DNA of 64,000 nucleotides, taken from contig SZPI01000006.1 of NCBI GenBank assembly GCA_030263635.1, positions 1-64,000 on the forward strand, read 5' to 3'. The position numbers were made by a program, and so were the translations under genes. The notes under the pieces were generated by a model. It made no database searches. It was not told where the DNA came from and saw nothing but the letters and a program-made list of their open reading frames with translations. This DNA is from Flexicrinis sp001567485. Lineage in GTDB: Bacteria; Chloroflexota; Anaerolineae; Aggregatilineales; Phototrophicaceae. This document shows, in pieces, positions 8,067 to 16,024 of this stretch. Every line of letters begins with the position of its first letter. Position 1 is the first letter of the stretch.

Positions 8067-9425
8067 ATGTCCAAATACTTGAGATTGCTCCTCGTATTCG
8101 TAGTGGTCGTCGCGCTCTTCGGCGTCGTGCATGCACAGGATCCGGTCGAGATCAGCATCGCCGGCTCCAGCGGTGTCGAATTCCAATGGCTCCAAGAGTC
8201 CGTTAAGCCTGCCTTCGAGGCGATGATGGCCGAGGCTGGCACGCCTGTCACCGTCAACGTCCTTGAGTTCAGCGGCGCCGGTGAAGATCTGCGCCAGCAG
8301 TTCGTGCTCGATCTCGGCGTTGGCGGCGGCTCGGACATCCTCGCGTTCGACGGCTTCTGGCTGCCAGAATTTGTCGAAGGCGGCCTGCTCAAGCCACTGA
8401 CCGAGATCGTCGGCGACAGCGCGCTCGACTGGGATGGCTGGAGTGTGATCCCGGAAGGCATTCAGGCCATCATGAGCTTTGACGGCCAACTGTTCGGCAT
8501 CCCGCGCGGCACGGATGGCCGCGTGATTTGGTACAACATGGATCTGTTCCAGCAGGCGGGCCTGCCCGCACAGTGGCAGCCGACGAGCTGGGCCGAACTG
8601 CTTGACGCGGCTCGCGCGATCAAGGCCGCCCTGCCGGGTGTCACGCCGCTGCAGCTCAACGCCGGCACCGCCATGGGCGAAGCATCGACCCTACAGGGAT
8701 ACATCATGGCGCTGCTCGGCGCGGGTCATCACGTCTACGACTTCGACGAAGCCAAGTGGATCGTGAGCAGCCCGGCCATTCTTGAAACGCTCGAACTGTT
8801 CAAGACCATCTACATCGACGAGGGGCTGGGCGAAGTACGCTGGCAGCTTGTTCAGAACGGCCGCGACCTGTCGTTCGAGGCGTTCTCGAAGGGCGAAGTT
8901 GCGATGTTGGTCGAGGGTGACTACTTCTGGCGCGGCCCGATTGCTCCTGAGACGGGCAACTACGCGATGGCAAACCGCAACGAGGTCGTGAACTTTGCCA
9001 TGATGCCGGCGAAGGAACCCGGTTCAGGCTATCGCGGTCAGGACTTCGTGTCGGCGTCGGGCGGCACGGGCTACGTGCTGAACCCCAACACCGCCCATCC
9101 TGATCTGGCGTGGCAGCTGCTGACCTATATGTTCAGCAAGGACTCGGTTGATGCGCTGCAAGTGCTGCAGCCGCGTATCCGCGCCCGCACCGACGTCTCG
9201 GTTCCCAATGACGAGGTCATGACGCGCATCGCCAGCGAGGTGCTGCCGCTGTCGACCATCCGCCCGCAGCTGCCGGAATACAATCAGGTCTCCGCACAGA
9301 TCCAGCTGATGACCGAGCGCATCGTTTCGGGCGAAATGACCCCGATGGAAGCGATGGAAGCGTATGATGCGGCCGTCACCGAGATCGTCGGCGAGGACAA
9401 CGTCATCCGCATTCCGCTGGACTAG
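8067..9425 (+). CDS. Sugar ABC transporter substrate-binding protein
   Basis: Extracytoplasmic solute-binding protein of the MalE/UgpB (SBP_bac_1) class, 452 residues, with a signal peptide (MSKYLRLLLVFVVVVALFG) cut at VHAQ-DP. The mature protein has the class features: an early Gly-rich IAGSSG segment, GIPRGTDGRVIWYNMDLFQQ, and the hinge region WRGPIAPETGNYAMAN. A GGAGGG ribosome site precedes the ATG. It heads a rightward set with two permeases and an ATPase, followed by CehA/McbA and DUF5054 hydrolase genes, suggesting oligosaccharide or glycan-fragment uptake. A stem-loop separates it from the permease genes. Confidence 0.93.
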   Translation: MSKYLRLLLVFVVVVALFGVVHAQDPVEISIAGSSGVEFQWLQESVKPAFEAMMAEAGTPVTVNVLEFSGAGEDLRQQFVLDLGVGGGSDILAFDGFWLPEFVEGGLLKPLTEIVGDSALDWDGWSVIPEGIQAIMSFDGQLFGIPRGTDGRVIWYNMDLFQQAGLPAQWQPTSWAELLDAARAIKAALPGVTPLQLNAGTAMGEASTLQGYIMALLGAGHHVYDFDEAKWIVSSPAILETLELFKTIYIDEGLGEVRWQLVQNGRDLSFEAFSKGEVAMLVEGDYFWRGPIAPETGNYAMANRNEVVNFAMMPAKEPGSGYRGQDFVSASGGTGYVLNPNTAHPDLAWQLLTYMFSKDSVDALQVLQPRIRARTDVSVPNDEVMTRIASEVLPLSTIRPQLPEYNQVSAQIQLMTERIVSGEMTPMEAMEAYDAAVTEIVGEDNVIRIPLD

Positions 9426-9442
9426 CAGCAAACGCAAGTCTT

Positions 9443-9474
9443 CCGGTGGGGCATCCGCTGTGATGCCTCACCGG
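9443..9474 (+). terminator. Intercistronic hairpin after the binding-protein gene
   Basis: CCGGTGGGGCATC (9443-9455) pairs with GATGCCTCACCGG (9462-9474) with one wobble position and a 6-base loop. Flanking AGCAAAC and GTTTGCT can extend the pairing. There is no T-run, so partial termination or 3'-end protection of the binding-protein message is more likely than a full stop. Confidence 0.6.
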
Positions 9475-9533
9475 TTTGCTGCGCCACTTCTCGCCGTCGT
9501 CCTTATCCGCCCGACCTGAAACGGAACTGACTG

Positions 9534-10436
9534 ATGCAGAAAGCGATCCTCTCGCGCGAACTGAGCCTGCTGTTCCTCGCCCCTGCGCTCGTGTTCATTG
9601 CGCTGTTCTTGCTGTATCCGTTCTTTTCGATCATTCAAATGAGTTTCACCAACCAGACGCTTGTCGGGGCGAACGCGATCAACCCGCAGAACGTCGGTTT
9701 CCAAAACTATGTCGAACTGTTCAATACGAAGGACTGGATGCGCCAAGGCGAGATGGGCCACAGCCTTTGGCTGACGGTGCAGTTCGTCATCGGTTCGGCG
9801 CTGATCGGACAGGCGATGCTCGGCCTCGGTATCGCCACAGCCTTCAACAATCGCAAGGGCCTGCTGCGCGAGATCGTCTTCACGCTCGCCATCGCGGCGT
9901 GGATCATCCCCGATGTCGTCGTGGCGTTCGCGTGGTTCGCCTATCTCGATCCTGAAGGCACGCTCAATATGATGCTTCAGGCCATCGGGATACAACCGCT
10001 CGACTGGTTATTCGATTATCCGATGTTCAGCATCATCTTGTTCAACACATGGCGCGGGACAGCCTTCTCGATGCTGCTGTTCTCGTCGGCGCTGGCGTCG
10101 ATCCCGCCGTCTTACATGGAAACGGCGGATGTCATCGGCGCAAGCCCGTGGCAGAAGTTCCGCGACATCCTGCTGCCGCTGCTGCGCCGCTATATCGCCA
10201 CCGACCTGATCCTTATCACGCTGTGGACGTTCAACACGTTCACGCCGTTCCTGCTCACCGGCGGCGGCCCGATCAACCGAACCAACGTGATCTCCATCTA
10301 CACCTACAGCGTCGGCCTGCGCTTCTTCGAGTTCGGCAAGGCCAGCGCGATCGCAGTCGTCGTCATGCTCATCAACCTCGTTCTGGCGAGTATCTACCTC
10401 TTTGTTTCGCGCAATCAACAGGGGAAGACCGCATGA
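9534..10436 (+). CDS. Sugar ABC transporter permease (MalF/UgpA class)
   Basis: Inner-membrane permease, 300 residues with six hydrophobic segments. The conserved EAA loop reads METADVIGASPWQKFRDILLP, near residue 200, followed by the DLILITLWTFNTFTPF helix typical of MalF-class proteins. It forms the heterodimeric pore with the next gene, whose ATG overlaps this stop codon (ATGA), indicating translational coupling. It belongs to the importer with the binding protein at 8067 and the ATPase at 11270. Confidence 0.93.
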   Translation: MQKAILSRELSLLFLAPALVFIALFLLYPFFSIIQMSFTNQTLVGANAINPQNVGFQNYVELFNTKDWMRQGEMGHSLWLTVQFVIGSALIGQAMLGLGIATAFNNRKGLLREIVFTLAIAAWIIPDVVVAFAWFAYLDPEGTLNMMLQAIGIQPLDWLFDYPMFSIILFNTWRGTAFSMLLFSSALASIPPSYMETADVIGASPWQKFRDILLPLLRRYIATDLILITLWTFNTFTPFLLTGGGPINRTNVISIYTYSVGLRFFEFGKASAIAVVVMLINLVLASIYLFVSRNQQGKTA

Positions 10437-11257
10437 AATCGCCGATGCAGCGCGTCCTACTCACCGGCTTTACGGTCATACTCGCGGTGTTCTTCGTAAC
10501 GCCGCTGCTGTGGTTTGTGTTTGCGCCGTTCAACCCGCAGGCGTCACTGTCAGTCACCATCCCTCAAAGCCCATCGCTGGCAAATTTTGAGGAAGTCTTG
10601 AGCAACGAGATGGCGATGCGCGGCCTGCTTCAAAACTCCGTAATCATCGGCATCGGCACGATGGTCGGCACAAGCCTCATCGCAGCGCTGGCGGCCTATG
10701 GCATTTCACGCGGAACCCTCCCCGGCCGCAAAATCCTGACCTACGTGCTGATCCTGTTCTCGTCGGTCGTGTCTGGCACGGCCAGCATGGTGCCGATCTT
10801 CAAGCTGATCTATGACCTCGGGCTGATCGACACGCACATCGGCGTCATCCTCGTGATGATCGGTGGTTCGATCCCGTCGGCGATCTTTATCATGCAGGAC
10901 TTCGTCGAAAGTGTGCCGCGCTCGTACGAAGAAGCGGCGATGGTGGCCGGCGCGTCCCCGCTGCAAATCTTCCGAGACGTCACCTTTCCGGTCATGCGGC
11001 CCGGCGTGCTGGTCGTCGGAATCTGGGTGCTGGTAGGCGCATGGGGGTCGTTTCTGACGCCGTTCATCCTGCTGCGCAACATCAAGCTGATGCCCGCTTC
11101 GGTGACGTTCTTCCTGTTCTACGATCTCGAAAGCGGCATGCCGCAAATCCGGCTCATCTCGGCCTATGCCGTGCTGTACACGATACCGGTCTTGCTTCTG
11201 TACCTGTTGATCAATTGGCGCTATGGCTTCCGCTTCTTCGGCGGAATCAAACAGTAA
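10433..11257 (+). CDS. Sugar ABC transporter permease (MalG/UgpE class)
   Basis: Second inner-membrane subunit of the importer, 274 residues. It starts at the ATG overlapping the upstream stop; no ATG in the open frame further left would respect the neighbouring gene. The EAA loop YEEAAMVAGASPLQIFRDVTFP is near residue 165, with six hydrophobic segments. It pairs with the preceding permease, and the ATPase gene follows 12 bases later. Confidence 0.92.
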   Translation: MKSPMQRVLLTGFTVILAVFFVTPLLWFVFAPFNPQASLSVTIPQSPSLANFEEVLSNEMAMRGLLQNSVIIGIGTMVGTSLIAALAAYGISRGTLPGRKILTYVLILFSSVVSGTASMVPIFKLIYDLGLIDTHIGVILVMIGGSIPSAIFIMQDFVESVPRSYEEAAMVAGASPLQIFRDVTFPVMRPGVLVVGIWVLVGAWGSFLTPFILLRNIKLMPASVTFFLFYDLESGMPQIRLISAYAVLYTIPVLLLYLLINWRYGFRFFGGIKQ

Positions 11258-11269
11258 GAGAGCGAATCG

Positions 11270-12352
11270 ATGGCTTCGATCGAAATACGCAACCTACGCA
11301 AGACGTTCGGCAAAGTGGTCGCCGTCAATGAGGTCAGCTTGTCGATGACGGACGGCGAATTCGTCGCCCTGCTTGGGCCGTCGGGCTGCGGCAAGACCAC
11401 GACGCTGCGTATGATTAGTGGCCTTGAGATGCCAGACAGCGGCAGCATTCACATCAATGGCAAGGACGTAACGAGCCTGCCGCCGCGTTCGCGCGATGTC
11501 GCCATGGTGTTTCAGGACTACGCGCTTTACCCGCACATGACGATTCTCGACAACATCGGCTATCCGCTCAAGGTGCGCGGGGTGCCGCATAACGAGCTTA
11601 AAGAACAAGTCACGTCAGTAGCGAATAACTTGCAGATCGGCGGGCTGCTTGCGCGGCGTCCGGGCCAGCTTTCCGGTGGGCAGCAGCAGCGTGTCGCCGT
11701 CGCGCGCGCGGTCGTCCACCATGCGCAGGTCTTCCTGTTTGACGAACCACTGAGCAACTTGGACGCTAAGCTGCGCCTCGAAGCGCGCGCGTTCCTCAAA
11801 CACTTGCAGCGCGAGGTCGGGATCACCGCCGTGTACGTCACCCACGATCAGGCCGAGGCGATGGCGTTGGCCGACAAGATCGTCGTGATGAAGGACGGCA
11901 GTATTATGCAGGCCGGCACGCCGCTGGAAATCTACCGCCACCCGGTCAATACGTTCGTTGCGTCGTTCATCGGCAACCCACCGATGAACCTGCTTCCCTG
12001 TGAAATCAACGGCGGCAGCATTTACGTCCAGACCGGCGATTCGCCGCAGGCCGTGTCAGCCGCCGGGCTGCGCCTGCCCGCGGCGTTAGCAAAAGGCAGT
12101 CAATTCACGCTGGGCGTCCGCCCCGAACACATCCGGGTTCTCACCGAGCCGGCCGCCGATTCCATCAAGGGCACGCTGTACGTCACGCAGACGCTCGGCG
12201 GCGAGGCGCTGGTCATCGTCCGGGTCGGCGAACAGCTCATCACAATCCGGTTGTTTGAGGATGAGGCGCCGCCGCTTCCCAACGAGGTCTACCTCTCGTT
12301 TGACGCGGATCATCTCTTCTTCTTTGGGCCAGACGGTCAAGTGCTGCGATGA
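11270..12352 (+). CDS. Sugar ABC transporter ATPase (MalK/UgpC class)
   Basis: Cytoplasmic ATPase of 360 residues. Walker A GPSGCGKTT is at about 38-46, the signature LSGGQQQR near 134, Walker B VFLFDEPLSNLD near 155, and the switch histidine in YVTHDQAEAM. The C-terminal part (from about 240) has the OB-fold (TOBE) regulatory domain seen in MalK, with FTLGVRPEHIRV. It energises the two permeases just upstream. Its stop overlaps the start of the CehA/McbA gene (ATGA), tying that hydrolase to the transporter operon. Single MalK-class ATPases often serve several CUT1 importers; another copy is at 35140. Confidence 0.95.
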   Translation: MASIEIRNLRKTFGKVVAVNEVSLSMTDGEFVALLGPSGCGKTTTLRMISGLEMPDSGSIHINGKDVTSLPPRSRDVAMVFQDYALYPHMTILDNIGYPLKVRGVPHNELKEQVTSVANNLQIGGLLARRPGQLSGGQQQRVAVARAVVHHAQVFLFDEPLSNLDAKLRLEARAFLKHLQREVGITAVYVTHDQAEAMALADKIVVMKDGSIMQAGTPLEIYRHPVNTFVASFIGNPPMNLLPCEINGGSIYVQTGDSPQAVSAAGLRLPAALAKGSQFTLGVRPEHIRVLTEPAADSIKGTLYVTQTLGGEALVIVRVGEQLITIRLFEDEAPPLPNEVYLSFDADHLFFFGPDGQVLR

Positions 12353-13743
12353 GCCGGAGCGAGACGCTTGTCTTAGAAGGCACGCTGACGCCCAGCCAAA
12401 CGTTGACCTATCCCATGCTGCCGTTCGATGCGCCCCCGCACACCGAACGGATCGACGTCGAGTACACCTACTCCGCCGCGATCGACAGCGACCCGCACCT
12501 AACCGGCGGTAACACCATCGACATCGGGATCTTCGACCCGCGCGGACACGCGTTCATGGGCGAGGGTTTCCGGGGCTGGAGCGGCAGTGCCCGAAGCGCT
12601 TTCTTCATCGCGACGGATACGGCAACGCCCGGCTATTCATCTGGCCCCATCCAGCCCGGCACATGGCACATCTGCCTCGGCGCCTATAAGGTCGCGGAGG
12701 GCGGCTGTGCTTACCGCGTCACGATTCAACTGACCATCGGGGAGGGTGAGGCCCCTGTGTCGTTTCCGGCCCGTCTGCCCTTGAGCACGGTATCACGCCC
12801 TGACGTGCGCCGTGCCAGCGGATGGTACAAAGGCGAGCTGCACTGTCACACGCACCACAGCGACGGCGACAGCGACGTGATGACCGTGATCCGCAAGGCA
12901 GAGACGATCGGCCTCGACTTTCTGGCGATCACCGACCATAACGTGCTTTCGCAGCAGGTGGCGCTGGCATCCGCCGAGACCCGCCTCATGCTCATCCCCG
13001 GCATGGAGGTCACGACCTACAAAGGACATTGGAACATCTGGGGGGCGGGGCCGTGGATCGACTTCCGCGTGCTTTCGCAGGACGACATGCAAACAGCGGT
13101 AGACGCCGCGCTCGCCGCTGGCTACCTGATCTCATGCAACCATCCGCGTCCGTTCGGGCCGGAGTGGTCGTATCCCGAGGTCACGGGGTTCCACTGCATC
13201 GAGGTGTGGAACGGGCCGTGGCCGCCGACGAACAGGATCGCGCTGGCGTATTGGGAAGCCAAGCTCAAAACTGGCGCGCGATATGTCGCCGTCGGGGGCA
13301 GTGACTGCCATTTCCACCACCATGAGCACCATGCTAAGCTCGCCAACCCGACTCTCGTCATCTACTGTCCCGGCGATCCGTCACCGTCGGCGCTGCTGGA
13401 TGCGCTGAAAGCCGGTCATGCCTACGTCACCGAGTCGCCGGACGGGCCTGAAATCCTGCTGTCGTCCGGGGCCGCGATGATGGGCGATACGCTGCGTATC
13501 GGCGGCGATTCCCTGTTGGTCACCGTATCCGCCCGCCGTGCGCAAGGATTGCAGCTTCAGATCGTCACCGGAAAAGGCGTCACTCAACAGTTCGCGGTCG
13601 ACCAGTTAGAATGGGAGGCGCAGGTGGACGTCGACGTGCACGACACGCCGTATGTGCGCGCTCAGATCATCTCAGGCGATCCGAACGCGCCTCACGTTCA
13701 CGCGCTCACCAATCCGATCTATATCGAGCGACAACCTCGCTAG
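12349..13743 (+). CDS. CehA/McbA-family PHP-domain metallohydrolase
   Basis: A 464-residue protein with an N-terminal beta-rich region (1-150) and a PHP-type metallohydrolase domain. Metal-binding motifs are clear: GELHCHTHHSDGDSD (about 162-176), FLAITDHNVLS, SCNHPRPFGPEW and GGSDCHFHHHEH. The family includes the carbaryl hydrolase CehA and methylcarbamate hydrolase McbA, but most members are uncharacterised. Its ATG overlaps the stop of the ATPase gene, and a DUF5054 gene follows 12 bases later, so it is probably a catabolic hydrolase for material brought in by the transporter. There is no clear signal peptide, so cytoplasmic action is likely. Confidence 0.88.
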   Translation: MSRSETLVLEGTLTPSQTLTYPMLPFDAPPHTERIDVEYTYSAAIDSDPHLTGGNTIDIGIFDPRGHAFMGEGFRGWSGSARSAFFIATDTATPGYSSGPIQPGTWHICLGAYKVAEGGCAYRVTIQLTIGEGEAPVSFPARLPLSTVSRPDVRRASGWYKGELHCHTHHSDGDSDVMTVIRKAETIGLDFLAITDHNVLSQQVALASAETRLMLIPGMEVTTYKGHWNIWGAGPWIDFRVLSQDDMQTAVDAALAAGYLISCNHPRPFGPEWSYPEVTGFHCIEVWNGPWPPTNRIALAYWEAKLKTGARYVAVGGSDCHFHHHEHHAKLANPTLVIYCPGDPSPSALLDALKAGHAYVTESPDGPEILLSSGAAMMGDTLRIGGDSLLVTVSARRAQGLQLQIVTGKGVTQQFAVDQLEWEAQVDVDVHDTPYVRAQIISGDPNAPHVHALTNPIYIERQPR

Positions 13744-13755
13744 AACTCGTGACTC

Positions 13756-15753
13756 ATGCGCACTGACATCGACCTTGTGCACGTCATCTTCAAGACGCAT
13801 CTCGACGTCGGATTCACCGACTATGCGCGCTCGGTGATCGACCGGTACATGAACACGTTCATCCCCAACGCGATTACGCTGGCGGAGACCATGCGCGAAC
13901 GCCACCCGGAGGAACCGTTCCGGTGGACGGTCGGGTCGTGGCTGATTTACGAGTACCTCGAACGGGCCACGAGTGATCAACGGACGCGCATGGAGAACGC
14001 GGTACGCGATGACCTCGTCGCGTGGCACGCCGTGCCGTTCACGACTCATACCGAGCTGATGGACGAACGGCTTTTCCGCCGTGGACTCCGCCTGTCGCAG
14101 ATGCTTGACGCACGCTTCGGCAAGCGCACCATCGCCGCCAAGATGACCGACGTGCCGGGACATACCCGCGCCATGATCCCCCTGCTGGCTGAGGCCGGTG
14201 TGCGCCTGTTCCACGTGGGCGTCAACCCGGCGGCGACCGTTCCCGCCGTCCCGCCCGTGTTCACATGGCGCGATGAAGCGACGTCGACCGACGTGCTGAT
14301 GATGTACCAGCAGGTCTACGGTGATGTCATGGTCTTGCCCGGAACGACTGAGGCGGTCGCCATCGTGTTCACCGGCGACAACCACGGCCCACCGTCGCCG
14401 GACAGCGTGCGCATGACGTATGCCAAACTGCGCCAGCAGTTTCCGAACGCGACGTTTGTCGGCTCGACGCTCGACGCGGTCGCGGAATGCCTTCTACGCG
14501 CAAACCCCGATCTACCGGTGATCACCGACGAGATCGGCGATACGTGGATTCACGGCGTCGGCACCGATCCGACCAAGATCAGCCAGTACAAGGCACTTCT
14601 GCGCCTGCGTGACCGGTGGATCACGGAGGGAGCCGCCAGCGATGCGCAGGTCGGCGCGTTCGAGCGCGCGCTGCTGATGATCCCTGAACACACGTGGGGC
14701 ATGGATCTCAAGACGTTCTTGCCGGACTACGAGAACTACGCCACGGCCGTGCTTGCCGAGAAACGCGCCGATCCGATGTTCCAGCATTTTGAGGCGTCAT
14801 GGACGGAACAGCGTTCGTACATTACCGATGCGCTCAAGACGCTGGACGGTACGGCGCTTCAAGCCGCCGCCGAGGCCGAGCTTGAGGCGATCAAGCCGAG
14901 ACGCCCTGACTTGTTCGGTTATCGCGCCGCACCGAGCAGCACGTTCGAGACCGATCAGTGGAGTGTTGGCGTTGACGAAAAAACCGGCGCGCTCAACACG
15001 CTGATTTTGAAACCGGCGCAGCACACGTTGGCCGACTCGACTCACCCCATCGGCCTCGTGACGTACGAGACGTTCTCCAGCGCGGACTATGATCGATACT
15101 GGCATCAGTATATTCGAGACCGCGAACATGGCAGCGTGCGCGTATGGGCGCACCCGGACAACACCAAGCCCGGCCTGCGGGTCGATGCGCACGGGTCGTG
15201 GCATCCGCGCGTCGAGGGAATTTGGACGCGTGAGGACAGCGACACGACGCACATCCTCGTTGAGACGTCGTTCGCCGACGACTGCCGCCAGATCGGCGCG
15301 CCATCCGTACTCACCCTCGAGTACGTGGTTGACGCGGACGGCGGCATCACGCTCGACGTGCAGTGGTTTGGCAAGCCAGCATGCCGCCTGCCGGAAGCAT
15401 TCTGGCTCACAGTACTGCCGGTCGACTCCGGCGAAGGCGCGTGGGCGATTCATAAGCTCGGCGGAGAGATCGACCCGATGCAGGTTATCAGCGGCGGCGC
15501 GCGTACCCTGCATGGATTCAACGGGGCTGTCACCCATCACGGCCCGAAAGCCACCACGCGGATCAGCTCGCTTGACGCGGTGCTGGTCGCGCCGGGGCGG
15601 CCTTCCCTGCTCGACTTTCACAATCGACTGCCTGACATGAGCGGCGGCGTACACTTCAACCTCTACAACAACGTGTGGGGCACGAACTTCCCGATGTGGT
15701 TCGAGGACGACGCCCGCTTCCGGTTCGTGCTGCGCGCCGGCCCATCCCGCTGA
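13756..15753 (+). CDS. DUF5054 / GH38-like glycoside hydrolase
   Basis: A 665-residue cytoplasmic protein whose N-terminus resembles the catalytic barrel of family 38 alpha-mannosidases: VIFKTHLDVGFTDYA parallels the metal-binding HxD segment, and KMTDVPGHTRAMIPLLAEAG parallels the nucleophile region. It fits the DUF5054 family, whose activity is not established as far as I know. The C-terminal half is beta-rich (TLEYVVDADGGITLDVQW, WGTNFPMWFEDDARFRF), like the sandwich domains of GH38 enzymes. It is the last gene of the transporter-CehA operon and starts 12 bases after the metallohydrolase. A second, classical GH38 enzyme is at 21374. A glycan-cleaving role is likely but the bond is unknown. 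Confidence 0.82.
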   Translation: MRTDIDLVHVIFKTHLDVGFTDYARSVIDRYMNTFIPNAITLAETMRERHPEEPFRWTVGSWLIYEYLERATSDQRTRMENAVRDDLVAWHAVPFTTHTELMDERLFRRGLRLSQMLDARFGKRTIAAKMTDVPGHTRAMIPLLAEAGVRLFHVGVNPAATVPAVPPVFTWRDEATSTDVLMMYQQVYGDVMVLPGTTEAVAIVFTGDNHGPPSPDSVRMTYAKLRQQFPNATFVGSTLDAVAECLLRANPDLPVITDEIGDTWIHGVGTDPTKISQYKALLRLRDRWITEGAASDAQVGAFERALLMIPEHTWGMDLKTFLPDYENYATAVLAEKRADPMFQHFEASWTEQRSYITDALKTLDGTALQAAAEAELEAIKPRRPDLFGYRAAPSSTFETDQWSVGVDEKTGALNTLILKPAQHTLADSTHPIGLVTYETFSSADYDRYWHQYIRDREHGSVRVWAHPDNTKPGLRVDAHGSWHPRVEGIWTREDSDTTHILVETSFADDCRQIGAPSVLTLEYVVDADGGITLDVQWFGKPACRLPEAFWLTVLPVDSGEGAWAIHKLGGEIDPMQVISGGARTLHGFNGAVTHHGPKATTRISSLDAVLVAPGRPSLLDFHNRLPDMSGGVHFNLYNNVWGTNFPMWFEDDARFRFVLRAGPSR

Positions 15754-16024
15754 TCCCACGCGGACGCTGGACGAAGATCAACGTCGGGCTAAGTCCATGC
15801 GGGCCGCGGGTTTAGCCGTGCCGAAGCCAGTATTTAACCGGCGTTGCGCATTTTCTTCCACGTCCGGCCACACAGGTTACACCCTCCCTCATCTTTAGAC
15901 TTGCGCCGGGCCAACCCGCCGGTTAACGCAAGGCGTGGAAACCGGACGCGGGTCTCGTTTAGCATGGGCGCGCACTTTGTCTCTGCGTACGCGGGGCCAC
16001 ACCCCGACGGAGGATTGCACCACC
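15754..16024 (+). other. Non-coding leader with long-range inverted repeats before the iron-type uptake operon
   Basis: No gene is visible in these 271 bases. A hairpin near the upstream gene pairs GGCTAA (15787-15792) with TTAGCC (15812-15817). Further on, TTAACCGGCG (15834-15843) is perfectly complementary to CGCCGGTTAA (15917-15926), TTCCACG (15856-15862) to CGTGGAA (15934-15940), and CGTCCGG (15861-15867) to CCGGACG (15942-15948). The first pairing crosses the other two, so they are either alternative or pseudoknotted. A ribosome site GGAGG is at 16009-16013. I could not match it to a cobalamin riboswitch consensus or a Fur box. Confidence 0.45.

Noticed and set aside
15815..15850. Possible cobalamin riboswitch (a GAAGCCAG...CCGGC stretch resembles the B12 box)
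   Set aside because: The box lacks the conserved GGAGACC core, and no matching upstream segments could be found. Kept only as an unclassified structured leader.
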